Shown one piece after another: positions 1 to 10,109 of a stretch of 17,263 nucleotides of DNA. Origin of the DNA: Pseudomonadota bacterium (GTDB lineage Bacteria; Myxococcota; Polyangia; GCA-2747355; JACKDQ01); assembly GCA_030591195.1 (NCBI GenBank), contig JAUVBO010000006.1, positions 1-17,263 of the forward strand, written 5' to 3'. The notes beneath the pieces are model-generated. The model worked only from the letters and a program-made list of their open reading frames with translations. It made no database searches and was not told the DNA's origin. Within the stretch, counting starts at the first letter, position 1; each line of letters starts with the position of its first letter. The position numbers and the translations under genes are program-made.

Positions 1-2
1 CG

Positions 3-140
3 GTGGCCGGGCTGCCCGGTTCGGCGGCGGATACGCTGTCTGGCGTAGATTCGGGCGAGCCAAGCCCCGGTACCAATCAAGACAGGCTGTCTGAAATCGA
101 TTCGGGCAAGCTCCGCCAATGTGGAGGCACTCACGGATAG
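3..140 (+). CDS. Possible C-terminal end of an unidentified protein (5' end outside window)
   Basis: Frame 3 is open from the left edge to a TAG at 138-140, giving 45 residues. The only support for coding is that an imperfect DNA repeat in this stretch has a 51-bp period, which is 17 codons, and in this frame yields two similar peptides of the form D-x-LS-x-(V/I)-DSG. Against coding, third-position GC is only about 60 percent by my count, clearly below the neighbouring genes, and the peptide matches no family I recognise. It would be convergent with the lipoprotein gene that ends at 179. This may equally be non-coding spacer. Confidence 0.2.
   Translation: MAGLPGSAADTLSGVDSGEPSPGTNQDRLSEIDSGKLRQCGGTHG
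35..111. repeat. Imperfect 26-bp direct repeat, two copies (35-60 and 86-111)
   Basis: Both copies begin GCTGTCTG and share the block GATTCGGGC, with about 21 of 26 positions identical. Copy starts are 51 bp apart. The copies lie in the gene-poor first 178 bases, which look less GC-biased than the rest of the window. They could be in-frame peptide repeats at the end of an upstream gene, or a pair of protein-binding sites. Nothing else in bases 1-178 is recognisable; a weak 5-bp hairpin at about 147-164 has no T-run and is not called a terminator. Confidence 0.5.
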
Positions 141-178
141 CCCGAGGGTGCGGTCGCCTGCACCGCTGACTGATCCCA

Positions 179-2113
179 CTACCGAATGTTGATCTGCTTC
201 ACGTCCGCGCCGCCGGGGTAGCCGTAGGAGCCGACGTTGTAGTAGCCGTAGACGGTGATGCCGATCGGCATCGACGACTCCACGCGATGCACGCCGTCAG
301 CCACCGAGCAGCGGTACTCGACGTAGGTCTGGGCATCGATCGTGCCGATGTCGGTCTGGTGGCACTTGGTGTTGAACTCGCCGCTGATCTCGTCGTTATC
401 GACCTTGATCAGCGCGGCCTCGGGGGCGCCGATCACGACGTAGTCATGATCGAAGGTCGGCGGCGTGAGAAACAGGTACTGGGGCCGGTACTGCTCCACC
501 GGCGGAAAGACGACGAACTCCGGATCGCCGGTGCTGCCCGCCTCGAGGAAGCCCTGAGCGACCGCGTACTGGGCGATCATGATCGGTTTATCCGAGGTGA
601 CGGTGAACGGCCCGGTGGCCCAGAAGTTGGCCTGATCGCTAGCGTTCGGCAGGTGGAAGGTCGGAAACTCGGTCAGGTTGGTGGTGACGATCGTCTTGTC
701 ATCGATCGAGAGGATCCGATAGAGGTCCGGCTCGGGGACCGAGACACTCCGCACCGGGGTACGCGTGATCGCGAACTTGGTCCCGAGGGAGGAGACGGGG
801 AACATCTGCTGCTCGAAGTGCTCGGTGCAGCAGGTATCGTACTCCGGATCGCTCGGCTCGGGCGGTCGGGGGCTGTACTCGTCGAGGCTCATGCCCGGCA
901 CTGACGACCGCGCGCCGCCGGAGAACACCACCACCGGAGCACTGGCCTTGACCAGCGTGCCCGTCATGTCGCCGCTGATGTTGCCCGGCGTGTCGAAGGA
1001 CTGGCGACTGTTGAGGTTGAGCACGTCGAACGGCCCGAGGGTCACCGTGACCTTCTCGCCCTTGTTCGCCGCCGGGATCTTGCCGTCGGGGCTGGCGACG
1101 ATGTTGTGAGCGACGACGACCTCGACCTGGGTGTTCTCCTCGATACCGACGACGGTGACGTTCATCGCGTCGGGGATGCCCTCCATGACCATCCCGGGCA
1201 TGTCCATCCCCACGGGGTTGGACGTCGACCAGCCGAGCACGCGGTACTCGGTGTCGAGGCCGTTCTTCGGGATCAGCAGCGAGGCGCCGTTGGAAGAGTC
1301 GTTGATGATCGGGTTGAACTGGTAGGCGATCACCGGCACGGTGCTCTTGATCCTGAACGCCCGTGAGGAGAGGCAGCTCTTGCTGTCGTCCTTGCGCCGC
1401 ATCTTGCCCGTGGAGTCCTTGTACCACTCGGTACAGTCGACCTCACGCATCGGCAGGTTGATCAGGGCCAGCGAGCCGTGGGGGATCTCCTTGGTCTCGA
1501 TCAGCTTCAGCTGCGGCGGCTCGCCCGGCGCGGCCTCGTTGATCTCGACCGTGACCCGCGCCTTGAAGGTGTTGGTGTTGGCGATCGCCACCGCGAACTG
1601 CTGGCAGGCGGCGCAGAGGTGCATCATGCAGGTCGCGCCGCCGTCCATCGACTGGCAGGCGTACTCGTTCGGCAGGTCCACCGCCCAGAACTCGCAGCCG
1701 ACGTTGGAGCGGTTCTTCAGCGGCATGTCGCAGAGGTTGGAGCACTTGCCGAGCACGCACTCCTGGTCCGCCGGGCAGGTCTCGAGCTTCTTCTCCGAGC
1801 TGCCGTCAGCGTTGCACTCGAAGACATCGTTGCCGACGCAGTACTTGGTCTCCGGCGCGCAGGTCTTGCATCCTTCGCCCTCGATGCAGACGCCGTCGCC
1901 ACAGTCCTCCTCGACGTAGCTACCGCCGACGCACTTGTTCCAGACCTTGCCCTTGCAGAAGGTCTCGCCCTTGTCGCACGGCTCGGCCGCGTCGGCGTCG
2001 CTGCCGCCGCCACCATCGACGCCAGCAGAGAAGGTGTCGGCGCAGCCAGCCACCAACAACCCGGCGAGCGCGCCGATCCAAGGCGACCGATAGTTCTTCC
2101 TGAGCCACATCAT
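179..2113 (-). CDS. IgGFc-binding-type surface lipoprotein
   Basis: Predicted lipoprotein of 644 residues. The chosen ATG at 2113 follows a GGGGAG ribosome site and gives a short basic N-terminus, a hydrophobic stretch and the lipobox LVAGC, with Cys24 as the lipidated residue and Ala at +2. The longer reading from 2206 would bury this signal, so it is rejected. A Gly/Asp/Ala-rich stalk follows (about 25-45), then a cysteine-rich segment (46-128) with two similar modules of the form C-x(n)-FC or YC-x-G. From GCEFWAVDLPN (139-149) to the end the sequence has the look of the bacterial IgGFc-binding domain family seen in myxobacteria and relatives. The name comes from homology to a human mucin-like protein; a ligand for the bacterial forms is not established. 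Its role here is probably surface adhesion or matrix contact. It is transcribed alone and is divergent from the synthetase gene. Confidence 0.85.
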   Translation of the reverse strand: MMWLRKNYRSPWIGALAGLLVAGCADTFSAGVDGGGGSDADAAEPCDKGETFCKGKVWNKCVGGSYVEEDCGDGVCIEGEGCKTCAPETKYCVGNDVFECNADGSSEKKLETCPADQECVLGKCSNLCDMPLKNRSNVGCEFWAVDLPNEYACQSMDGGATCMMHLCAACQQFAVAIANTNTFKARVTVEINEAAPGEPPQLKLIETKEIPHGSLALINLPMREVDCTEWYKDSTGKMRRKDDSKSCLSSRAFRIKSTVPVIAYQFNPIINDSSNGASLLIPKNGLDTEYRVLGWSTSNPVGMDMPGMVMEGIPDAMNVTVVGIEENTQVEVVVAHNIVASPDGKIPAANKGEKVTVTLGPFDVLNLNSRQSFDTPGNISGDMTGTLVKASAPVVVFSGGARSSVPGMSLDEYSPRPPEPSDPEYDTCCTEHFEQQMFPVSSLGTKFAITRTPVRSVSVPEPDLYRILSIDDKTIVTTNLTEFPTFHLPNASDQANFWATGPFTVTSDKPIMIAQYAVAQGFLEAGSTGDPEFVVFPPVEQYRPQYLFLTPPTFDHDYVVIGAPEAALIKVDNDEISGEFNTKCHQTDIGTIDAQTYVEYRCSVADGVHRVESSMPIGITVYGYYNVGSYGYPGGADVKQINIR

Positions 2114-2163
2114 GTCGATACTCCCCAAGCTGCGCGGAGCAACGCCAACGACCCCGCGACGAG

Positions 2164-2169
2164 AATATA
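2164..2169 (-). promoter_or_regulatory. Candidate -10 box for the IgGFc-type lipoprotein gene
   Basis: Read on the minus strand this is TATATT, five of six matches to the sigma-70 -10 consensus, in one of the few AT-rich spots of the window. It would give a leader of about 45 nt before the ATG at 2113. No convincing -35 hexamer sits at 16-18 bp, so the call rests on the -10 alone. Confidence 0.3.
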
Positions 2170-2211
2170 GCAGCCCCGAGAGAGCCTCAGCGGGCATCTC
2201 ACTCAAGCCGT

Positions 2212-2239
2212 TTGAATTATGATGATTTCCTGCAATGAT
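2212..2239 (+). promoter_or_regulatory. Candidate sigma-70-type promoter for the acetoacetyl-CoA synthetase gene
   Basis: TTGAAT (2212-2217) and AATGAT (2234-2239) each match four of six consensus bases and are separated by 16 bp. Transcription would begin near 2246 and leave a leader of about 70 nt before the ATG at 2319. It lies in the 205-bp divergent region, the longest gene-free gap in the window. This is consensus matching by eye only. Confidence 0.3.
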
Positions 2240-2318
2240 CGCCAGTATGGTCCTCGCCTCGGCACCCCATCAGCCAACGTGATTGGCCGGGCAACGGCGG
2301 CAGAAGGAGCGCGTGACG

Positions 2319-4262
<1,944 letters not shown>

Positions 4263-4277
4263 CGGGCCCCCGCGCCA

Positions 4278-5786
4278 TCAGCTGCTGCGCATCAGCTCCA
4301 CCAGCCGTGCCTCGGCAGCGCCGACGAGCAGCTCGAGCTCCAGCTCGGCGCGTGGCCCGAAGGGCTTGCCCGGCTCCGAGCCGCAGCAGAGCAGGGTGAA
4401 GATCCGACCGCCGAGCACCACCGGGGCCACGAGCGCCTCGTTGGCGGTCACGCCCCTGAGGTATCCGGCCACCATCGCCAGGATCGGATCGTCGCCGAAG
4501 GTGCCGCGCAACACCGCGCGCTCGGCGAAGCCGCGCTGCAGCAGCGACGGCGTGGTCATCGGCACCACCAGCGCCTGCAGCTCGAGCGCCGTGGAGCCGG
4601 TGCCCCACGCCGCCACCCCCACGGCCAGCTGCTGACGGACCGAAAAGAGCACGCTCACCGCGCAGTTGGCCAGTACGGGCCCGACCAACCCGCGCAGCAC
4701 CGCCTCGCGATCGGCGGCCTCAGCCATGCTGCCACAGGCAGCGTCGAGCCGGGCGTTGGCCAGCAGGGTGATCTCGCCCTCCTCGTCGGGCGCCCCGGGG
4801 ACCTCCTCGGCCGGCAGCGTCCACGGCTCCTCCTCGTCGCTGTGGCCGCAGCGGGGACAGATCGTCCAGACCAGCGGGGGCGTGGCATCGTAGACGTGGG
4901 CGCAGTTGGCGCAGTGGACCCGCGAGGTGCCCACAGTGTCCGCGACGGGCTCCGCTACGACGGGCTCCGCGACGGGCTCCTCCGCGACGTCGATCTCCAC
5001 CGCACCCAAACCGTCGAATGTGTCCGCCCGGAGGATCTCGGAGGTCGATCCGTCCGTCCTGGCGAGACGCGCAACCTCGGCCGCGGGGGGGGGCGGGTTG
5101 GCGGCGCTGGGCTCCCCCCCATCCGGTAGCTCCACCGCCACGTCCAGGTCGAACTCGTCGAGGTAGACCCGCGAGAGCTCATCCTCGGCCGGCGGGGGCG
5201 CGGCCGCCGCCTCCGGGTCGCGCGCCGCGGCCTCAGGTGGCCGACGCTGCGGGTCGATCAGCCCGGGCGAGGGCTGCAGGTAGTTCCGCCGCTCGTCACC
5301 GACGGGGCTCTGCATCAGGCTGTCGGGCACCCTGACGTAGCGCGCCAGGCGGGGGACCCGGTAGTGCCGCTCGATGTAGTAGAACAGCCGCAGCTCGGCA
5401 GCGGCGCAGGGCTGGATCCGCGCGCTGACGACAAACGAGATCTCGTCGAGCGCCGCGATGTCGTGGGGATCACGCATGGCCAGCAACAGCCGCTGGCCCT
5501 CGAGCCTGAGGGGCACCACGACGTGCTTCTTCACCAGCTCCACCGGCACCGTGGAGATCACGTCCCACTGGACCTGCTCGAAGTCCTCCGGCCGCGCCTC
5601 GGGGATGCCGTGCTGGACCGCCAGCGCCTGCCCGACGGCGTCGATGCCAACCGAGCGCAGCTCGATCAACACGGTGCCCAGCCGGCCGCCAGCCGCCACC
5701 TGCATCTGTACCGCGGGCTCGAGCTGCTCGGGAGAAAGCTGCCCTTGCTCGACCAACAGCTCGCCGAGTCGTCTTCCACGCTCCAT
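4278..5786 (-). CDS. MshEN (c-di-GMP-binding) protein with zinc ribbon and GAF-like C-terminus
   Basis: 502-residue soluble protein. The ATG at 5786 follows GGAG/GAGGA and begins directly at the conserved domain; the upstream in-frame Met at 5837 adds only a basic tail. Residues 6-29 and 35-58 are two 24-residue motifs starting RLG and ending in Gln, separated by exactly five residues. This is the layout known for c-di-GMP binding by MshEN (type II/IV secretion ATPase N-terminal) domains. The domain continues to about 150. A Pro/Ala-rich acidic linker (about 160-285) contains G9 and C7 homopolymers in its DNA. A zinc ribbon follows, CxxC (292, 295) and CxxC (310, 313). The last 160 residues look like a GAF-type sensor. 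No ATPase domain is present, so it is a receptor or adaptor, not a secretion motor. It lies 65 bp after the glycosidase gene on the same strand. Confidence 0.8.
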   Translation of the reverse strand: MERGRRLGELLVEQGQLSPEQLEPAVQMQVAAGGRLGTVLIELRSVGIDAVGQALAVQHGIPEARPEDFEQVQWDVISTVPVELVKKHVVVPLRLEGQRLLLAMRDPHDIAALDEISFVVSARIQPCAAAELRLFYYIERHYRVPRLARYVRVPDSLMQSPVGDERRNYLQPSPGLIDPQRRPPEAAARDPEAAAAPPPAEDELSRVYLDEFDLDVAVELPDGGEPSAANPPPPAAEVARLARTDGSTSEILRADTFDGLGAVEIDVAEEPVAEPVVAEPVADTVGTSRVHCANCAHVYDATPPLVWTICPRCGHSDEEEPWTLPAEEVPGAPDEEGEITLLANARLDAACGSMAEAADREAVLRGLVGPVLANCAVSVLFSVRQQLAVGVAAWGTGSTALELQALVVPMTTPSLLQRGFAERAVLRGTFGDDPILAMVAGYLRGVTANEALVAPVVLGGRIFTLLCCGSEPGKPFGPRAELELELLVGAAEARLVELMRSS

Positions 5787-5851
5787 CGGTCCTCGTACTC
5801 CGTGTCGCTCGAGGTCACCGTCCCTGACGCGCCGCACGCCCTATCGGTCGG

Positions 5852-8395
5852 TCAGTATACCAGGCGCAGCCGCGACGTCGTGCGAGGGGGCGGAACCTTG
5901 ACCTGCACCTCGCGCAGCCCGCGGTCGTGGCGCCAGCCGATCGACACCGCGTCGAGATCGCGGACCCGCGGCACCGGCCTTCCCCGCCAGCTGACCGCCG
6001 ACGGCGGCCTGCCGACGGCCCAGACCCTGAACAGGTCGTAGCGCTCGGGTGGAGCCAGGGTCCCAGCGGGCGTGACCTCGACGGTCAGCGCGGCGGCGCT
6101 GGCACGCTGGCGGTAGCGGACTACCCGACGCGGCCCCGTGGGCGGCCCATCGCCACGATCCTGATAGACCATCGAGTCCACCGGCTCGGGCGATGGCAGC
6201 ACGATCAACTCCAGCCGGCCCGGCCGCTCGCCGGTGTGTTGCACGACAGGTTGACTCGGGATCACCGCCCCCGCCCGGAGGAAGACGCCGATCCGCTCGA
6301 GCGGCGTGGGCACCTCCACGCGCTCGTCGCTGTAGCGGCGGCGGCTGTGCAGATCGAACCAGGCGCTACCTGGCGGGAAGCGGACCCTGCGCCGCCGGAC
6401 GGCAGCTCTAGTCACCGGGGCGACCATCACGGCGTTGCCGACCAGCAACTGGCGGTCCTCGCGCAGGCTGGCGCGGTCAGCCGGAAACTCGAAGAACAGC
6501 GGGCGGACCACGGGCCAGCCCCGACGCGCCGCCTGGTGAAACAGCGTGTAGAGGTAGGGCAGGAAGCGATAGCGCAGCTCGATCGCCTGACGGTTGATCG
6601 CGGTGTAGGGCGCTCCGTGGGACCACGGCTCCTGGTCCGGGGTGTCGATGTTGGTGTGGGTTCGGAACAGCGGCATCCAGGCACCGAGCTGGAGGAAGCG
6701 GGACATCAGCTCTGGCGTCGGAGCACCGAAGAAGCCGCCGACATCCGGTCCGGAGAACGCCTGACCGCTGAGGCCCATGTTCAACGCCATCGGCACGGCG
6801 AACGACAGGTGCTGCCAGGTGGCGGCGTTGTCGCCGGTCCACGAGGCCGCCCAGCGGTGGCCACCGGCGAAGGTCGCACGGGTCAAGACGAACGGCCGAT
6901 GGCCCGGACGCAGCCGCTGCAGTCCCTCGTAGGTCGCCCGGCTCATCAGCATCCCGTAGACGTTATGGTAGCGGCGGTGGCTACCGGAGATGGGCCCCCC
7001 CCCGTGTCGGAGCTCGAGCGGCATCGTCTTGCTCGGACCGTCGAAGATCGCCGGCTCGTTCATGTCGGTCCAGATCCCTGCGACGCCGGCCTCGACCAGC
7101 GGCGCGAGCTGGCCGCCCCACCAGCGACGGGTCGCCGGTCGAACGAAGTCGGGGAAGACGCAGGCGCCGGGCCAGACGCGCCCGCGATAGACCGACCCGT
7201 CTGGCCAGCGAACCACGTGGCCCCCCGCGAGCGCCTCGTCGTGTGGCCGGTAGCCGCTGATCGCCGCCAGTCCGGGATCGACGATCGCCACCACCTTGAT
7301 CCCGCTGCGGCCGAGCTCCGCCACCAGGCCCTTCGGGTCGGCGAAGCGCTTGGGGTCCCAGGTGAAGGAGCGGTAGCGATCCATGTGATGGATGTCGAGG
7401 TGAATCGCGTCGCAGGGGATCCTCTCCCGCCGGAAACGCGCCGCCAGCTCTCGCACCCGGCGCGCCGGGTAGTAGCTGTAGCGCGCCTGGTGGTAGCCGA
7501 GGGCCCACCGCGGCGGCAACGGCATCCTGCCGACGAGCCGGGTGTGCTGCTCGACCACCGCCTTGGGCGTCGGACCGGCGAGGACGTAGTAGCGCAGCGC
7601 CCCGCCCTCGGCACCGAACGACCAGCGGTCTCGGGCGCTCAGCCCCAGGTCGAAGAAGCTGCGGTGGGTGTTGTCGAGCAGCAGCCCAAAGCTCTGCCCC
7701 CGCTCGGCGTCGTGGCCGAGCAAGAACGGGATCGACTGGTAGAGCGGATCGTCATCTCCCCAGTAGTACCCACGGTCGGTGTTCCACATCACGTAGGCGT
7801 TGCCGCGCTTTTCGAGGTGCCCGCTCTTCTGGCCCAGGCCGTAGCAGCGCAGGCTCGACGGGAGCACCTTCCAGGTCCGCACCTCGCCGCCGCTCCAGCC
7901 GTGTCCCCGGGCGTCGTCGACGTAGACCAGGCTGCCATCGCTCCGCCGCAGCTCGAGCCGCAGGGGGTTGCGGTGGACCGCGACCCGTAGCTTGCCGGCG
8001 TCGATCTCCAACCGCTGCCCGCGGGAGAGCGCCAGTGGTGCGGGTCGGGGCGGCGCGGCCAGCGCGAAGGAGACCCGGTCGATCGCCGGCAACCGCCGCC
8101 GACCTGGCGGCAGCAGCGTCACCTCGACCACCTCGCCGCCGTCGAAGGCGCGCAGCCGCAGCGTGCCCCCTTGCGCGACCAGCCAGGCGGTGTCTCCCCG
8201 CACGACCGCCTGGCGCAGGTTGCCGAGCCCTCGCCAGGGCGACGCGGACGGCGAGGGTCGCGACGAGGCCGCGGGCGCGGGCGGCGAGGCCACCGGTCGC
8301 CTGCAGCCTGCTGTCAGCGCCAGGGCTGCCAACGCCGCGAGCGCCAACGGCAGCAGATCAGGTCGCCCGCGCGGCTCTCGGTGGCTCACCGTCAC
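5852..8395 (-). CDS. GH31 family glycosidase, predicted lipoprotein (alpha-glucosidase-like)
   Basis: Predicted exported glycoside hydrolase family 31 enzyme of 847 residues, probably releasing alpha-linked glucose or a related sugar from oligosaccharides outside the inner membrane. The GTG at 8395 overlaps the kinase stop as GTGA; a second GTG at 8389 is the alternative. The long upstream reading to 8578 only shadows the kinase. The N-terminus has a hydrophobic run and lipobox LTAGC (Cys31), then a Ser/Pro/Ala linker. The catalytic domain contains LDIHHMDRYRSFTWD, WTDMNEP with nucleophile Asp444, WTGDN with acid/base Asp522, and DVGGFFG, followed by beta-sandwich regions. Exact specificity (glucosidase, xylosidase or transferase) cannot be read from this. 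No clear Shine-Dalgarno is seen, which fits translational coupling to the kinase. The gene includes a nine-base C tract (6995-7003, plus strand). Confidence 0.9.
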   Translation of the reverse strand: MTVSHREPRGRPDLLPLALAALAALALTAGCRRPVASPPAPAASSRPSPSASPWRGLGNLRQAVVRGDTAWLVAQGGTLRLRAFDGGEVVEVTLLPPGRRRLPAIDRVSFALAAPPRPAPLALSRGQRLEIDAGKLRVAVHRNPLRLELRRSDGSLVYVDDARGHGWSGGEVRTWKVLPSSLRCYGLGQKSGHLEKRGNAYVMWNTDRGYYWGDDDPLYQSIPFLLGHDAERGQSFGLLLDNTHRSFFDLGLSARDRWSFGAEGGALRYYVLAGPTPKAVVEQHTRLVGRMPLPPRWALGYHQARYSYYPARRVRELAARFRRERIPCDAIHLDIHHMDRYRSFTWDPKRFADPKGLVAELGRSGIKVVAIVDPGLAAISGYRPHDEALAGGHVVRWPDGSVYRGRVWPGACVFPDFVRPATRRWWGGQLAPLVEAGVAGIWTDMNEPAIFDGPSKTMPLELRHGGGPISGSHRRYHNVYGMLMSRATYEGLQRLRPGHRPFVLTRATFAGGHRWAASWTGDNAATWQHLSFAVPMALNMGLSGQAFSGPDVGGFFGAPTPELMSRFLQLGAWMPLFRTHTNIDTPDQEPWSHGAPYTAINRQAIELRYRFLPYLYTLFHQAARRGWPVVRPLFFEFPADRASLREDRQLLVGNAVMVAPVTRAAVRRRRVRFPPGSAWFDLHSRRRYSDERVEVPTPLERIGVFLRAGAVIPSQPVVQHTGERPGRLELIVLPSPEPVDSMVYQDRGDGPPTGPRRVVRYRQRASAAALTVEVTPAGTLAPPERYDLFRVWAVGRPPSAVSWRGRPVPRVRDLDAVSIGWRHDRGLREVQVKVPPPRTTSRLRLVY

Positions 8396-10068
8396 CGGTC
8401 CGTTCGGGCCTGTCCCGCGTCGTCTCCGGGCGCGGCCTCGCCGGGCGCGAGGTCCCCGTCCGCAGCGCCCGAGCCGGCCGGGCCCGACCCGTCGAGCTCG
8501 GCGCCAGAATCGACGAGCCGGATGTCGCTCGCGCCGCCGCCGAGGCGGCCGAGCCACTCGGAGGCGCCCTCCTGCCAAAGCACTGCCGCGGCCATCATCA
8601 CCGCGGCGAAGATCACCAGCGCGAAGACGCGACGGTGGGTCCGCTCGGCCCGCTCGCCGTAGGCCAGGTCGAGCGCCTCGGGCTGAGCCACGGGCCCGCG
8701 GGCGACGTCGAACTCCTCATCCTCGACCATCGCCGCATACTGCGCGATGCGCTCGGGATCCACCGTCTCGAGCCCGGGGGGACGCACGGGATCGCGCGAC
8801 GGCACCATCGGTGTCGGGGTGCTGACCGCCGGCGCCGACGGAGCCGAGGCTGGCGGCGGGGCGGGTGCCAGCGGTCGTTCGGCCGCGGCCCGATCACTAC
8901 CCCGCACCTCGGCCCGATCGCTACCCCGCGCCTCAGCCCGATCGCTACCCCGCGCCTCGGCCCGATCACTACCCCGCGCCTCGGCCCGATCGCTACCCCG
9001 CACCTCGGCCCGATCGCTACCCCGCACCTTGGCCCGGGCGCTGCGCCTGCCGGGTGCCGTGGCCAGGGCGGGCTTGCCGTCCGGGGCGGAGTCCGGGCGA
9101 CTGGCCGGGCGACTGGCCGGGCGGTCCGCGAGGTGGGTCGCGTCCACCGAGGGGACCGCTCGCAGGCCGCTGAGCACCCGGCCAACCCAGACCGCGGTCT
9201 CGTCGCTCAGGCGGGAGAGCTTCTCTGGCGGCATCACCGCCGCGAGGGTCCGCTCGAGCACCTGGCCCACCTCCTCGGCGGTCGGCCGCTTCTTCGGCCT
9301 CTCCGAGAGCGCCAGCCCGAGCACCTGGTCGAGCTCGATCGGCACCGCCGGGTTGAGCGCCGCCAGGGTCGGCGCCTCGCGTCGGCCGCTCCGGCGGGCC
9401 TCCGGGCGCTTGCCGGTGCAGACCTCACAGACCATCATCGCCAGGGAGAAGACGTCGGCCGAAGCGCTGGCGGCGGTGCCCGCCCGCTGCTCAGGACTCA
9501 TGTAGGCCGGCGTGCCCTTGATCACGCCGTGGGCAGTGAGGTAGTCGGCCTTGACCGCCAGCGCCTTGGCCAGGCCAAAGTCCGACAGCTTGATGTCTCC
9601 CTGGCTGCTGATCAGCACGTTGCTCGGCTTGACGTCGCGATGGATGATGCCGAGCGGCCGTCCACGGTCGTCCTTGGCCTGATGGGCGTAGCCGAGCGCG
9701 CGACAGATCTCGACCCCGACGTGGATCCCGAGCCAGAACGGCAGCCCGTCGCGATAGCAGCGGATCAGCCACTTGAGGGTCACCCCGTCGACCAGCTCCA
9801 TCACGAGAAAGTCGATCCCCCGCGCCTGGGCGACCTCGTGGACCTGGACGATGTTGCGGTGTTGCAGGCGGCCGATGATCCGCGCCTCGCGGGCGAGCTT
9901 GTCCACCGCGTCGCCGGTGGTGTCCGAGGCATCGTGCAGGACCTTGACCGCCACGGGGCGGGAGAAGCCGCCGATGCCCCGCTGGACCGCTCGGAAGACG
10001 TCGCCGCCGCCGCCACGGCCGATCAGCGCTTCGAGGCGGTACTTACCGAACTCCTCTCCGGGCTCCAT
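8392..10068 (-). CDS. Membrane-anchored eukaryote-like Ser/Thr protein kinase with tandem-repeat linker
   Basis: 558 residues. The N-terminal kinase domain (about 10-275) is complete: glycine-rich loop GRGGGG (17-22), VK Lys42, Glu61, HRDVKPSN (143-150), DFG (163-165), GTPAYMSPEQ. It should phosphorylate Ser/Thr of cytosolic partners. The linker (about 300-450) is disordered and contains ASRP repeats and six copies of an eight-residue repeat rich in Arg, Gly, Ser, Asp (about 346-393). One hydrophobic segment (about 480-498), preceded by HRR, anchors the protein. The last 60 residues are Gly/Ala/Asp-rich and predicted outside the cytoplasm, with no recognisable sensor domain. No strong ribosome site precedes the ATG, which begins 41 bp after the acetyltransferase gene. 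The stop overlaps the glycosidase start, suggesting co-translation of kinase and exported enzyme. Substrate unknown. Confidence 0.92.
   Translation of the reverse strand: MEPGEEFGKYRLEALIGRGGGGDVFRAVQRGIGGFSRPVAVKVLHDASDTTGDAVDKLAREARIIGRLQHRNIVQVHEVAQARGIDFLVMELVDGVTLKWLIRCYRDGLPFWLGIHVGVEICRALGYAHQAKDDRGRPLGIIHRDVKPSNVLISSQGDIKLSDFGLAKALAVKADYLTAHGVIKGTPAYMSPEQRAGTAASASADVFSLAMMVCEVCTGKRPEARRSGRREAPTLAALNPAVPIELDQVLGLALSERPKKRPTAEEVGQVLERTLAAVMPPEKLSRLSDETAVWVGRVLSGLRAVPSVDATHLADRPASRPASRPDSAPDGKPALATAPGRRSARAKVRGSDRAEVRGSDRAEARGSDRAEARGSDRAEARGSDRAEVRGSDRAAAERPLAPAPPPASAPSAPAVSTPTPMVPSRDPVRPPGLETVDPERIAQYAAMVEDEEFDVARGPVAQPEALDLAYGERAERTHRRVFALVIFAAVMMAAAVLWQEGASEWLGRLGGGASDIRLVDSGAELDGSGPAGSGAADGDLAPGEAAPGDDAGQARTDR
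8889..9032. repeat. 24-bp tandem repeat, six units, in frame within the kinase gene
   Basis: Six consecutive 24-bp units start at 8889, 8913, 8937, 8961, 8985 and 9009. Each begins CCCGATC on the plus strand and they differ at only a few positions (A/G in CACT versus CGCT, A/G in CACC versus CGCC, single changes near the end). A degenerate seventh start follows at 9033. On the coding strand each unit encodes RGSDRAE plus Val or Ala. Because units are a multiple of three, gain or loss of units would lengthen or shorten the linker without a frameshift. Confidence 0.95.
9100..9124. repeat. Short 12-bp tandem duplication in the kinase linker
   Basis: The unit GACTGGCCGGGC occurs twice in direct succession in this stretch and encodes two in-frame copies of the tetrapeptide ASRP/PASR on the minus strand. 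It is separate from the 24-bp array and suggests that slippage acts on this linker more widely. Confidence 0.7.
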
Positions 10069-10109
10069 CGGTCAGCCAGCCCAACGGGCGATGTCGATCG
10101 GGGTGCGAA

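Noticed and set aside
147..166. Intrinsic terminator between the left-edge frame and the lipoprotein gene
   Set aside because: Only a 5-bp stem with a 7-8-base loop and no T-run on either strand.
5787..5851. Separate promoter or small gene between GH31 and MshEN genes
   Set aside because: 65 bp of GC-rich spacer with no convincing promoter hexamers or open frame; read-through from the glycosidase gene is simpler.
5927..7990. 687-codon plus-strand open frame
   Set aside because: Exact antisense of the GH31 gene, which has complete catalytic motifs; the plus-strand product is low-complexity Arg/Pro/Ala-rich without motifs.
8889..9032. CRISPR-like array
   Set aside because: Units are directly abutting with no unique spacers, and they maintain an open frame inside a kinase gene.
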